DNA of 64,000 nucleotides from Clostridium sp. MB40-C1 (GCF_030913655.1 NZ_CP133189.1:1798001-1862000), one strand, 5' to 3'. Positions 9,632 through 18,720 are shown, numbered from the stretch's first letter. The notes: generated from the sequence alone by a model not told the origin. Numbers and translations are program-made.

Positions 9632-9977
9632 AATATAAAAACCTCTTCCTTTTTCTTTTCTTACAACCCCTTTTTTCACTTGAACATCTATGTTAGTACA
9701 ATAAACTCCATTATAAAAGTCTTTATTAAAACCTACTTCTATTACTATTTCTATTGAACTCCCATGATATATTTCCTCTATGTATATATATTACGTAGAT
9801 ATATTATCCTGTTCCACTTTAGATAATTATACTATTTCTAATTATTGATTAAAATAATAAGTTTATTTTTACACTGTTTATTAGAAATAATTTTACATAA
9901 AAAATAGAGCTACTAAATTAGTAACCCTATTAAAAAGGTTATTTTTCTAAATCTGTATATTTATACTTTCACTGCTG
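9632..9977. other. Gene-free stretch between regulator and fic gene
   Basis: AT-rich spacer. It contains an imperfect hairpin at about 9905-9933 (AATAG..TACTAA / TTAGTA..CTATT) placed to end the fic transcript. The rest should hold the regulator's promoter. No gene seen. Confidence 0.4.
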
Positions 9978-10685
9978 TTAGAAATCCCATAAGCCCTCAT
10001 TTTCCTTTTTAAAATCACTTAAAGAATTAAAATATTTAACTAAAGGTTTATAATTACCAAAACTACATTCTGATAAAGCTTTCCTATAATTATCTTCTGT
10101 ATCCCATGAAATTATTATTACTGGAAGGTTATTCTCAAGTATTTGTTTCAATATTACGAATCTACCTATTCGTCCATTTCCATCTTGGAAAGGATGTATT
10201 GTTTCAAAACGATAATGAAATTCTGCAATTTCATTATAACTAATAGTTTCCCTTTTATAGTACCAATCTAATAATTCATCTAACTTAGGCTCAACCTCAT
10301 AGGGCTGAACTAATACTACATCTGAACCTGATATCATGTTAGGTATTTTCTTAAAAACCCCAGAAAAGCCTCTCTTATAATCAGAGGTATTATGTTTTAA
10401 CATACTATGAAGATATTTTAAATAACTTTTATCTATTCTTTTATCTAAAGTTTCTACTATATAATCAAAAACATAAGATGAATTAATTGTTTCTTGAACA
10501 TCATCAAAAGTATGTTTTCCCTCAACAATATTTTTATCTAATAAAAGAGCAAGAGAACTTGTTGTAAAAGTACTACCTTCAATCTTATTTGAATGATATA
10601 AAAAGTTATGTCTTAGTTTATAATAAAATGAATTTTTTACATCCTTTGCTATAAGTAAATTTTTAATAAATTTATCTTGATTCAT
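9978..10685 (-). CDS. Fic family protein (AMP-transferase fold)
   Basis: 235 aa. The catalytic Fic motif HPFQDGNGRIGR is intact at residues 164-175, so the protein can probably transfer AMP or a related nucleotide group to a target hydroxyl. Residues 32-37 (SNKIEG) match the class II inhibitory helix motif [S/T]xxxE[G/N], in the usual place near the N-terminus, so it is likely self-inhibited. There is no separate antitoxin gene beside it. It is transcribed alone on the minus strand. The target protein is unknown. Confidence 0.88.
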   Translation of the reverse strand: MNQDKFIKNLLIAKDVKNSFYYKLRHNFLYHSNKIEGSTFTTSSLALLLDKNIVEGKHTFDDVQETINSSYVFDYIVETLDKRIDKSYLKYLHSMLKHNTSDYKRGFSGVFKKIPNMISGSDVVLVQPYEVEPKLDELLDWYYKRETISYNEIAEFHYRFETIHPFQDGNGRIGRFVILKQILENNLPVIIISWDTEDNYRKALSECSFGNYKPLVKYFNSLSDFKKENEGLWDF

Positions 10686-10770
10686 TTTTTCACCTCTCTA
10701 TTTATTAAATATATTTTTCTAAAACATCTGTAAGATTTCTCACTATAAGTCTTGTTTGTTTACTTATTCT

Positions 10771-10942
10771 CCAAAGAATTCGTATCCTTGAAGTATCTTC
10801 TTAAAATTAGTATTTGCTGTCCATTTTATCTTTTTTCTTCATTATTTACATCTCTTATTTCTATCATAACTATATTATATATTAAAATTTAATTACCTTC
10901 ACTAGTTTTAGTAGGTAGAATAAAAAGACATAGATTTCTATG
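10771..10942 (-). pseudogene. Rpn-family nuclease relic with internal deletion
   Basis: The left part (10771-10826) closely matches codons in the middle of the rpn gene (compare 29933-29990: shared AAAATTAGTATTTGCTGTCC). The right part (about 10830-10942) matches the first codons and upstream flank of rpn (compare 30397-30490: shared CATTATTTAC and AACTATATTATAT). About 400 bp of the gene between them is missing. The outermost end reads AAAATCTACATCTCA, nearly the same as the element end fused to CRISPR array 4. This marks a second copy of the same rpn unit outside the CRISPR region. Confidence 0.75.
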
Positions 10943-11061
10943 AAAATCTACATCTCAATAATATTGTTTATTGATATTATTGTATGGTAATTTTACTTAA
11001 AATACAACGCTAAATGTATCATCATTTTTTAAATTAACTATATAACTTAGTACCAGTTCTT

Positions 11062-11160
11062 TTAATTGTAATTTAATAGATTTACATATAATTTACCTCC
11101 CAAAAATAAACTGCAGCAAATTGATATAATAAAAATTATAATCATTAAATATTTTCTCAT
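11062..11160 (-). pseudogene. Small membrane peptide ORF, probably frameshifted
   Basis: A 32-codon frame beginning MRKYLMIIIFIISICC has a strong AAAGGAG site eight bases before its ATG and one hydrophobic segment, like a signal peptide or membrane anchor. It stops early. In another frame the sequence continues open as CKSIKLQLKELVLSYIVNL and ends near 11000 with FSVVF. A single frameshift near 11085 would join the two parts. Family unknown. It may be a decayed small secreted or membrane protein. Confidence 0.4.
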
Positions 11161-11201
11161 TACAACGACTCCTTTTATTTTCATCACAATTTGCTGTTAT
11201 A

Positions 11202-11235
11202 TCATAACTCAGTGTGCCATATTTGCTACACACTT
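11202..11235. repeat. Short repeat, copy 1 of 2
   Basis: 34 bases that match 14745-14778 at 30 positions, both in the same orientation; the shared core is CCATATTTGCTAC. Each copy lies upstream of a minus-strand frame with a hydrophobic N-terminus. It is possibly a shared promoter region or the relic of a duplicated gene start. Confidence 0.5.
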
Positions 11236-11250
11236 CTCTTTTATTGCTCA

Positions 11251-11814
11251 TCACTTAATTTCTTTAATTTGATATTCTCCATTTTGTAAGTCCATTTTAA
11301 ATATCCCACCTGGAACAGCATGTACTAAGTTCATATCTTCTTCGCCGTAAGTTGTTTGATTATCTACTAATGTCTTCAACACACCACCATGTGTTACAAT
11401 CAATATGTTTACATCAGAATATATACTATTGTAGTGATTTAAGCCTTCCATTGCTCTTGAGAAAACATCCGTTTCGGGTTCCATTTCAGGGATATCTAAA
11501 TTAGGAAACTTCAATATAATCTCATCATGTAACAACCCTTCCGCTAAACCAAAGCATCTCTCGATAAATAGTTCATTAATTATTATTTCTCCTTTATAAC
11601 CAAGACTATTTGAAAAAATCAATGCACTCTCATGTGCACGAGATAGAGGACTAGATACAATATAGTCAATCTTTCCAACATCTCTTTTAAAAATAACAGC
11701 AACTTGTTCGATCATCTTTTTTCCTGTTTCATTTAGTGGAATATCTGTGTGTCCTTGACATCTATCAATAAGATTCCAATCTGTTTGTCCATGTCTTAGT
11801 AAAAAAATACTCAT
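11251..11814 (-). CDS. Histidine phosphatase family protein
   Basis: 187 aa of the phosphoglycerate-mutase-like (2H) phosphatase superfamily. The catalytic RHG is at residues 7-9 (LLRHGQTDWN). SPLSRAHESA near residue 60, the acidic ERCFGLAEG and the second histidine in VTHGGVL near 142 are all in place. Proteins of this size act on small phosphorylated metabolites such as alpha-ribazole phosphate or phosphoglycerate. The exact substrate cannot be told, and no cobalamin genes are nearby. It is a single gene on the minus strand. Confidence 0.87.
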   Translation of the reverse strand: MSIFLLRHGQTDWNLIDRCQGHTDIPLNETGKKMIEQVAVIFKRDVGKIDYIVSSPLSRAHESALIFSNSLGYKGEIIINELFIERCFGLAEGLLHDEIILKFPNLDIPEMEPETDVFSRAMEGLNHYNSIYSDVNILIVTHGGVLKTLVDNQTTYGEEDMNLVHAVPGGIFKMDLQNGEYQIKEIK

Positions 11815-12268
11815 AAGACCACCTCATCTAATATAATTAATTATCGCTTTGCCATTTATTACAATTGTGACTTAACTATTGTAGGACAATAGTAGATGTA
11901 TTATTTTTATAGATCAGTTACAACTATATTTTCAACTCCTTATTACTCTAAAATAAATATATTCCTCTTCATTTATATGATTTGAAGTCTGTCCTCTTTT
12001 AAATTCTTTTCTTCTAACCTGTTGAATTTAGATTAGCAAAATAGTGTCAAAAAACAAAATAACTACCCCTAAAGACTGTGTTTACAATATGCGACTAAAC
12101 CTATAATCCGAATTCTGTATTTAAAATAGTTAGTACTTTTTTTGTGCTTTATTATGCTGATAAGTAACTATAGCTACTTTATATGACTTATTTTCAACTT
12201 TTTCCTATATTAGGTGATCTTGATGATTACCCCATAAAAAACCTAATTCCAAATTGGAATTTGTTTTT
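11815..12268. other. Gene-free stretch carrying an rnpB 3'-end relic
   Basis: No gene. The segment 12025-12122 is a diverged direct copy of the RNase P RNA 3' end plus its downstream flank (separate entry). A small inverted repeat at 12245-12261 (AATTCC / GGAATT) sits just after the acetyltransferase gene and could end its transcript. Confidence 0.5.
12025..12122 (-). repeat. Decayed copy of rnpB 3' end and flank (candidate att site)
   Basis: Compared with 32833-32931, the shared blocks are AATTTAGATTA, AACAAAATAACTAC, CAATATGCGACTAA, CTATAA and TTCTGTATT, in the same order, spacing and strand. Positions 12084-12122 correspond to the last 38 or so bases of RNase P RNA, including the 3' strand of helix P1 (TGCGACTAA). 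The rest corresponds to the region after the gene. The rest of an rnpB gene is absent. Geometry fits a displaced gene end left by integration of an island. Confidence 0.65.
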
Positions 12269-12853
12269 CTAAATATTTTCCCTAACAACTCTGCATGGAT
12301 TACCATATGCAACCATATTAGATGGAATATTTTTTGTAACAACACTTCCTGCACCTATCACAACATTATCTCCAATTTTTACCCCTGGCATTACGATTGC
12401 TCCACCACCAATCCAAACATTATTCCCTATAGTGACAGGTGCTGTTTGTGTTTTACAAAATTTAAAAGACTCATTCTCTTTAGGTTCGCCAAAGCGTTCT
12501 CTTGCATTTATAGGATGAAATGCCGTATATATCTGAACATTTGGCGCAATTAATGCATTGTCTCCTATGATAATTTTATTATCATCTAAAAAAATACAAT
12601 TCATATTCACTTCACAATTATCCCCAAAATAAATATTGTTTCCATAATCAACAAAAAAAGGCGCAGTAATCCAAAGATTTTTTCCTCTACCACCAAGCAA
12701 ATTATCAAGGATATTATTTTTTTTATCTATATCCTCAGACATACTACTATTGTATTCCCTAATCAAGTTTTTTGCTTTATGCCATTGCGTAATCAATTCT
12801 ATATCTCCACAATCATAGAGCTGACCTGCTAACATCTTTTCTCTTTCCGTCAT
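12269..12853 (-). CDS. Sugar O-acetyltransferase, left-handed beta-helix (maltose acetyltransferase type)
   Basis: 194 aa from the ATG at 12853 (MTEREKMLAGQLYD, the typical N-terminus of the maa/nodL family), with AGAGGTG six bases upstream. An upstream GTG is less likely because it overlaps that site. Hexapeptide repeats form a left-handed beta-helix from about residue 70 (IYFGDNCEVNMNCIFLD, IIIGDNALIAPNVQI, VTIGNNVWIGGGAIVMPGVKIGDN). The catalytic histidine is in FHPINARER. It uses acetyl-CoA to acetylate a sugar or similar acceptor in the cytoplasm. No sugar cluster lies nearby. Confidence 0.9.
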   Translation of the reverse strand: MTEREKMLAGQLYDCGDIELITQWHKAKNLIREYNSSMSEDIDKKNNILDNLLGGRGKNLWITAPFFVDYGNNIYFGDNCEVNMNCIFLDDNKIIIGDNALIAPNVQIYTAFHPINARERFGEPKENESFKFCKTQTAPVTIGNNVWIGGGAIVMPGVKIGDNVVIGAGSVVTKNIPSNMVAYGNPCRVVRENI

Positions 12854-13109
12854 AATATTCACCTCTTTAATTTATTAATTTGTCTAAAGATTATATAAAT
12901 AATCTTTACTTCGCAGTTTATTACATTAATGACACTTTTTAAATAAAATCTTTATATGCTTTAACTTCTTGTTATTAGCCTAATAAGCATAGTCTTAACA
13001 CATCCAATTTTATGAGTAATGGAAATTTGATATAAATTCATATCAAATATTTACTTTTTTAAAACCTAAAACTGCCTCACTTGCCCAAACTATAGTATAA
13101 TAAATTTTT

Positions 13110-13331
13110 TCATAGTTCATCTATATTTATACAAGATATCTCTAACTTCTTAAATTCAGCCTCTATTTCTTCTATTAAATATCTTTTTATTATACTTAAA
13201 TCCACCAATAAAATTAAATCCCTTTTAGATCTTGTAAGCCCTACATATACCTTATTATATTCCTTTGGAATTCTTCTCGTTATATTATTAGGCAAACAAT
13301 CAAAAGCTACTTCACCATCTAAGAAATGCAT
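13110..13331 (-). pseudogene. Superfamily I helicase C-terminal fragment
   Basis: 73 codons. The string YVGLTRSKRDLILLVDL resembles the final motif VI region of UvrD/Rep-like helicases (Y-V-A-x-T-R-A-x-x-x-L), but no Walker motifs lie upstream. The upstream frame runs open without a start (EIKPNSKIILGEKCI) and is broken by a stop. I read it as the remaining tail of a helicase gene. Confidence 0.5.
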
Positions 13332-13362
13332 TTTTCCCCAAGAATAATTTTACTATTAGGTT

Positions 13363-13554
13363 TTATTTCATTAGACATTGAACTACCTCCAAAATATGCT
13401 TAGGAGGATCAATTGTTATACCTTTATTTAGTATTCCATCGCATATTTTTAGCATATAATCTGCCTTATCAGATATTAGCTTTTCTTCTAGCTCGTCCAT
13501 TTCTATATTTAAATAATCACTCAAAATCTTTCTGTTATTATTACAATTTATCAA
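13363..13554 (-). pseudogene. Unrecognised short ORF, probably a gene fragment
   Basis: 63 codons, beginning MINCNNNRKILSDYLNIEMDELEEKL, with helical, charged composition. It sits between a helicase tail and an ABC-exporter fragment, all on the same strand and touching, which suggests pieces left by deletions. No family recognised. It could be a real small gene. Confidence 0.3.
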
Positions 13555-13922
13555 ATCATTTTTATTTGTACAGGATAACTTTCTATTTCTTTCATTCTTT
13601 GAACCGGTATTGCTGTATTAAATATCTCAGCAATATTAGAAAGATTACCAGATAAAGGATCATATAATCTTGATGCTGTGACCAAAAATATAAGATAAGT
13701 TAATAAATCAGTTTGTTCTTTTATCAAAAGTGTACTTCCTACAAGAACAACAGTAGCTAATCCAAGTCTTAATACCGCTTGAGCACTAGTTACTATTGCT
13801 CCCATTACAAGCTCAGATTGTATTTGTGCTTTTTCTGAATCATCGAGTTTTTTATCCAATCCTTCTAAATAAGATTCTTCAATGAGTACCATATTGTGCA
13901 ATTTTCCCTTTATCCATAACAA
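13551..13922 (-). pseudogene. ABC exporter transmembrane-domain fragment
   Basis: The core, from about codon 11 on, matches part of the membrane domain of ABC exporters (EGLDKKLDDSEKAQIQSELVMGAIVTSAQAVLRLG, then two hydrophobic stretches and a VQRMKEIESYP linker). The nucleotide-binding domain that should follow is missing, and so is the first half of the membrane domain. It is the remnant of a heterodimeric exporter gene. Confidence 0.6.
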
Positions 13923-14062
13923 TGATTATGGCCGTTTTATCTTTTAATAAGGCATTTAATGCATCAATTTAATACATAATAATCTGCTATTATGACTTAA
14001 CTACTTCCTTGATTATGTGATTTTTATACTGTTATTTAAGAAAGTTGCGAAACAGTATAGTA

Positions 14063-14677
14063 TTAGTGTCCTTTTATTTTAATTTTGGTCATTACATAAT
14101 TTTCCCACATATATATAGCAATAATATAAAGACAAGAGAATTCTCTTGGATAGTCAGATTTCTCCATTTGATATGTAATATTGAATTTTGATAAAAAATA
14201 GTTAGAACGTCTTAAATGCCAGGGAGAAGTTACTACCATTGCTGATGACCAATTTTTATCTACCATTATCTTTATTGAATTTTGTATATTTTGATATGTA
14301 TTTCTTGATCTATCCTCTTTAATCAAACAACTATTTGGAATACCTAATGATTCTGCGAAATTAGCCATAATATCTGCTTCAATATATTTATTATAGACTC
14401 CTCCACCCGAACATATAATGTTATTAGCGTATCCCTTATTAAATAATTCAACTGCTTTTATAACTCTTTCTCTCATTATCGGAGAAGGCTTTCCGTCCTG
14501 TAATGCAGGAAAGCCTAAAATAATTATTACATCAAATCTATCCCTTTTCAATTTTGTTGCAGGAGACTTATAAAGCAAAAGAGGATATAAGTTGATTAAT
14601 ACAAGAATTATAATAATAAAAATAAAAACACTTATTGCCATATACTTTAATAAAATAATAAGAATATTAGCATCCAT
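14063..14677 (-). CDS. YdcF/SanA-like (DUF218) membrane protein
   Basis: 204 aa from the ATG at 14677 (MDANILIILLKYM). One strong N-terminal membrane segment (about residues 8-30) is followed by a DUF218 domain: DVIIILGFPALQDGKPS, CSGGGVYNKYIEADIMA, EDRSRNTYQNI and VTSPWHLRRSNYF. The family is linked to envelope and murein homeostasis, but its reaction is unknown. The frame stays open upstream to 14776, but that stretch matches noncoding sequence near 11.2 kb, so I prefer the later start, with GGAG 11 bases upstream. Confidence 0.8.
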   Translation of the reverse strand: MDANILIILLKYMAISVFIFIIIILVLINLYPLLLYKSPATKLKRDRFDVIIILGFPALQDGKPSPIMRERVIKAVELFNKGYANNIICSGGGVYNKYIEADIMANFAESLGIPNSCLIKEDRSRNTYQNIQNSIKIMVDKNWSSAMVVTSPWHLRRSNYFLSKFNITYQMEKSDYPREFSCLYIIAIYMWENYVMTKIKIKGH

Positions 14678-14744
14678 TTCCTTTTGTACTCCATTCATTG
14701 CGTATAATTTATTTATACATGTTTCGCGATTTCTGACGATTTTG

Positions 14745-14778
14745 TCATAACTTATTGTACCATATTTGCTACGCACTT
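14745..14778. repeat. Short repeat, copy 2 of 2
   Basis: Matches 11202-11235 at 30 of 34 positions. It lies about 70 bases upstream of the preferred start of the YdcF-like gene. See copy 1. Confidence 0.5.
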
Positions 14779-14900
14779 TATTTAAATAAGATTCAAGATA
14801 TAAGAGAAAAGAAGGTAGGCAAGAGAACCCTTATATTATATAAATCTGTGTTGTTCTTTTAAATCATTAATCTTATCTTCAATTTCTATATACATTACCT

Positions 14901-15107
14901 CTAATCTTCTTCAAACTCAAATAACTCTTCTACTGTTGTGTGAAATACTTTTGCAATATCCATACCTATTTTAAGTGATGGGTTATATCTACCATTTTCT
15001 AGATGAACTATAGTTTCTCTTCTTACCCCTACTAATTCAGCTAATTCACTTTGTTTCATTCCTACATTTTCTCTATATTGTTTTATCTTCGTTTTCAATT
15101 TAAACAT
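14901..15107 (-). CDS. XRE-family HTH regulator
   Basis: 68 aa, a single compact helix-turn-helix domain of the Cro/C1 type (IKQYRENVGMKQSELAELVGVRRETIVHLENGRYNPS). This short class is typically paired with a small membrane protein gene, as here, where the partner ends 2 bases upstream. It probably represses its own operon by binding the inverted repeat at 15513-15552, which overlaps the operon's -10 box. Confidence 0.9.
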   Translation of the reverse strand: MFKLKTKIKQYRENVGMKQSELAELVGVRRETIVHLENGRYNPSLKIGMDIAKVFHTTVEELFEFEED

Positions 15108-15109
15108 CT

Positions 15110-15499
15110 TTACATTCCCCTATAATCAAGAACACAAAATATAATACTTCTTAATATAGTTAGAATAGCTAATCCACTAACTATACCGTATCCAATAAAA
15201 ATTGAATTTGTATTAATCAGTATGCAAGGTAAAAGTAAAATACCAAAAATAACATAGGTTAACTTAAAGCAAATATTATTCGCTTTACTAAGAACTTCTT
15301 TTGCATATTCATCAACTATATCCTGATTCTTTTTTACTATGCACGAACTTATTAGCAAACCTGCTAGTATAACATATTGTAAATAAGTAAATATTGGATC
15401 ATAGCTTGTTCTTACACACATCCAATAAAGTATAACCAATGACACTGCAGATATGATATTCATAATCATACATGCCTTTAAATTAATCTTTCTTTTCAT
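15110..15499 (-). CDS. Small integral membrane protein, partner of XRE regulator
   Basis: 129 aa with four predicted membrane segments (about residues 10-28, 36-52, 78-96 and 100-122). No catalytic motif visible. It is the first gene of a two-gene operon with the XRE regulator. This pairing is common in clostridia and bacilli; the membrane protein's function is not known to me. The start ATG at 15499 has GGGGGT about 5 bases upstream. Confidence 0.75.
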   Translation of the reverse strand: MKRKINLKACMIMNIISAVSLVILYWMCVRTSYDPIFTYLQYVILAGLLISSCIVKKNQDIVDEYAKEVLSKANNICFKLTYVIFGILLLPCILINTNSIFIGYGIVSGLAILTILRSIIFCVLDYRGM

Positions 15500-15512
15500 A
15501 AACTTACCCCCA

Positions 15513-15552
15513 AAGTGATATATTTGTAACTTATGTTATAAATATATCACTT
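15513..15552. promoter_or_regulatory. 13-bp inverted repeat operator of the XRE operon
   Basis: Perfect arms AAGTGATATATTT (15513-15525) and AAATATATCACTT (15540-15552), separated by 14 bases, just upstream of the operon start. The right arm covers the -10 box, so bound regulator would block RNA polymerase. Confidence 0.7.
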
Positions 15553-15569
15553 GAGTTTTACACTGTCAA
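15541..15569 (-). promoter_or_regulatory. Promoter of the membrane protein/XRE operon
   Basis: On the minus strand TTGACA (15564-15569), 17 bases, then TATATT (15541-15546): close to the sigma-A consensus. Confidence 0.75.
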
Positions 15570-15615
15570 CAATAAATGTGAATTATTTATAACTTTCTTT
15601 TGTATTACAACATAA

Positions 15616-15651
15616 AAACACCGCAAAACTCTAATGAGCAATGAGGTGTTT
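15616..15651 (-). terminator. Terminator after CRISPR array 1
   Basis: Arms AAACACC / GGTGTTT with further inner pairing (CTCAT / ATGAG). On the minus strand it is followed by a T-rich run. It lies just beyond the oldest repeat of array 1, so it would end the pre-crRNA. Confidence 0.6.
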
Positions 15652-15681
15652 CAGTAAATTATTTATTATGTACTTAAATAA

Positions 15682-17617
15682 ACATGAATACATTTCATGT
15701 TAAGGTTCAACTGAAGATTGGACAACAGAAGAAGTTTGGAATTACTATTTAAATACATCCTATGTTAAGGTTCAACAATTTATGTAAACTATATGATGGA
15801 GAATCTTGCGAAATTTAAATACATCCTATGTTAAGGTTCAACGCTGTCATTTCTCCCATTTCAATTAACCAAAATCCTATTTAAATACATCCTATGTTAA
15901 GGTTCAACAGATATGGATAAATATGAATTTGGTGGTTTAGAAATATTTAAATACATCCTATGTTAAGGTTCAACGGGACACGAAGACCCTGCAACTACTC
16001 AAATTTATGCATTTAAATACATCCTATGTTAAGGTTCAACAGGAAAGGATGGGTCTTGTATTTGCAAGATTCATCCATTTAAATACATCCTATGTTAAGG
16101 TTCAACATGGTACAAATCACTATAATAATATGATAGAAGAATTTAAATACATCCTATGTTAAGGTTCAACTTTCTGCTTTGTCAAATACGACATATTCTA
16201 TAACAATATTTAAATACATCCTATGTTAAGGTTCAACACAATGTTGGGTATCTCCTAATGGACACGATTCTCAATTTAAATACATCCTATGTTAAGGTTC
16301 AACGAGGATAATTAGATGAAAATAGGACAATTTTAGTATATTTAAATACATCCTATGTTAAGGTTCAACTACAGAAGCAAAAGCAGAACTTTATTGGGCT
16401 AAAGAATTTAAATACATCCTATGTTAAGGTTCAACCTATTAAGAAAGTTGCTTCTCCCTTTTCTCTATATCTATTTAAATACATCCTATGTTAAGGTTCA
16501 ACCGGTTCAATTGATGTAGGACCCGCAGTAACTATTTCATTTAAATACATCCTATGTTAAGGTTCAACTCGTAGAGAAAGGTGTGTACTATGTGGTAATT
16601 CTAAATTTAAATACATCCTATGTTAAGGTTCAACTAGAATACTTATCAAAAATTTCCGGATGTTCTATTTATTTAAATACATCCTATGTTAAGGTTCAAC
16701 AGACATTGATATAACTAGTGTACGGGGATTATAACAATTTAAATACATCCTATGTTAAGGTTCAACTTCATATTGAGAAGATATGATCCTCTGAGTGGAA
16801 AGATTTAAATACATCCTATGTTAAGGTTCAACTAATGACGAATGGTATTCACAATATAATCAATTAAAATTTAAATACATCCTATGTTAAGGTTCAACCT
16901 TCATCAGCATCATATAAAATACTAGAATAGAGGATTTAAATACATCCTATGTTAAGGTTCAACAAAGAAGAAAAAAGCTCTTATGATATGCTTAAAAGAT
17001 TTAAATACATCCTATGTTAAGGTTCAACGCTAAATGCGCTAGAATTGCAACAAGGAAGAATAAAATTTAAATACATCCTATGTTAAGGTTCAACAAGTAT
17101 TTGCAAAGATCTATAATAGCATTTTTCTGATTTAAATACATCCTATGTTAAGGTTCAACAATGTACCTATTAGTTTAGCAACATAAGCTTTTCCAATTTA
17201 AATACATCCTATGTTAAGGTTCAACTAAAAGCAAAATCATACCCACCAGTAGTTGTAAAAGATTTAAATACATCCTATGTTAAGGTTCAACTGTCTTGCT
17301 TTAATGGATTTCTCTTTTACTTTCCAATTTAAATACATCCTATGTTAAGGTTCAACGAAGTAAAAGAATTGGCTCAATCTATTCTTACAAAATTTAAATA
17401 CATCCTATGTTAAGGTTCAACTTTGTTTTTATGATCTAAACCTTGCATAGAATTATGATTTAAATACATCCTATGTTAAGGTTCAACATAATTTACAAAA
17501 ATTCTACCTTTATCCTAACTTTCATTTAAATACATCCTATGTTAAGGTTCAACTCCCATCTATTGCTTCATCAAGAATTATTCCTTCATTTAAATACATC
17601 CTATGTTAAGGTTCAAC
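15682..17617 (-). CRISPR. CRISPR array 1: 30 repeats, 29 spacers
   Basis: 30-base repeats, read on the minus strand as GTTGAACCTTAACAT, then AG, then GATGTATTTAAAT, with spacers of about 34-38 bases. The leftmost repeat (15682-15711) is degenerate in its outer part and carries the GA-type centre, marking the trailer end. The right end abuts leader A, whose promoter points leftward, so the array is transcribed on the minus strand and new spacers enter at the right. Spacer 17226-17261 is shared with array 4. The last 8 bases of the repeat (ATTTAAAT) would form the crRNA 5' tag after Cas6 cleavage. Confidence 0.98.
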
Positions 17618-17796
17618 CACTGTAAATAAGCCATTCTTTAAATTTATTATATACCTAAATGCCTGTATTTTCAATGGATTACCTATTTTTTTACCAGGCG
17701 TTTATGAATTTTGTGGAAAAATTATTAAAGAGCTCGTGAGCTCTTTAATATCAATGGCTAACTGAGTTTAATGTAGTATTGAGGTTGGGAAAATAT
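17618..17796 (-). promoter_or_regulatory. CRISPR leader A with promoter
   Basis: Copy 1 of a leader present five times in the window. On the minus strand TTGAAA (17669-17674), 17 bases, TATAAT (17646-17651), with transcription expected to start about 25 bases before the first repeat. A perfect 11-bp palindrome with a 2-base centre lies at 17725-17748 (core GAGCTC..GAGCTC). It begins right after the cmr6 stop. Confidence 0.88.
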
Positions 17797-17802
17797 ATTG
17801 CT

Positions 17803-18720
17803 TTATTTTTTATTATTTCTTAATTGAATCTTACTTTTAGTATATTTATCATCAAATCTTCCATAACCTATATTAGTTTTTGCTCCTACTCCAAAATCTA
17901 GAATTATTTGATGAAACAAAAGTAGTTTTTCATCCTTTGTTAATATTCCATCTTTCAAGTCAAACTGAAATCTAATAACAATATTAGGCATTAACTTTAT
18001 AAATTTTATGGGATTTGGATTTTTTAGTGGTTCTTTATGTGGAGTTATATAATCTTCACCTAAAATTTGTATATCATTATTTTTATTATCTTTATTATTT
18101 TTATTAATTTTTTTTGTTTCCTCTATATCTATAACCGCTTCATAAAAAATATCCCTTTTGTACATAGGTATATTTTTTTCTTCTTTGATCCCTTCAAAAA
18201 TTTCCTCTCTTAATTCTTTAAAATATTCACCATTTAATTCCTTACCATTATATTTTCCTAACTCATAATCTTTTAAACTATTATCAAACATATCTTCATT
18301 CAAAATAATGCCTTTTAAATACTCTAAAGCTTCGTTTTTTTTATCAACTAAATCAAATATACTTCTTATTGCACCCTTAACAGAAGAACCATTTATTATA
18401 GGTAACCCTGTTGTATAATCAAATTGAAATCCTAGTTTGCTTTCACCCTTCACACCTATTGAATGTATGAGTCCACTTCCTATTAACAATCCAGGATATG
18501 TAGTCTTAAAATATAGAAAATCTTCTCCAATTTTTTTAGTTCCATTTACTCTTTCCATATCTATAGGTTTAAATAATTTTTCATCTTTATTTTCATAATA
18601 CTTTTGTGTCTTTTTTTCTTTTTCTTTATCTCCTAAATTTCTATATTTCTCATTATAATTTTCAAAATAATCCATATAATATTCTTTAAAATAAAGGTAT
18701 CCTAAATTGGATATACTCAT
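17803..18720 (-). CDS. cmr6: Type III-B RAMP protein Cmr6
   Basis: 305 aa. RAMP-family protein forming the 'head' of the Cmr interference complex next to Cmr1. Visible landmarks are YPGLLIGSGLIHSIGVKGESKLGFQFDYTTGLPIINGSSVKGAIRSIFD (residues about 95-145 in pieces) and a C-terminal glycine-rich GVGAKTNIGYGRF loop. It carries a lysine- and asparagine-rich insert near residue 205. Last gene of the cas operon, 18 bases after cmr5. Leader A of array 1 starts directly downstream. Confidence 0.9.
   Translation of the reverse strand: MSISNLGYLYFKEYYMDYFENYNEKYRNLGDKEKEKKTQKYYENKDEKLFKPIDMERVNGTKKIGEDFLYFKTTYPGLLIGSGLIHSIGVKGESKLGFQFDYTTGLPIINGSSVKGAIRSIFDLVDKKNEALEYLKGIILNEDMFDNSLKDYELGKYNGKELNGEYFKELREEIFEGIKEEKNIPMYKRDIFYEAVIDIEETKKINKNNKDNKNNDIQILGEDYITPHKEPLKNPNPIKFIKLMPNIVIRFQFDLKDGILTKDEKLLLFHQIILDFGVGAKTNIGYGRFDDKYTKSKIQLRNNKK

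Noticed and set aside
12025-12122. A second RNase P RNA gene
   Set aside because: Only the last 38 or so bases of the RNA plus downstream flank are present; none of the catalytic core exists.
17618-17760. Possible protein gene at the right end of array 1
   Set aside because: The sequence recurs beside the other arrays and holds a leftward promoter, so it is a leader.
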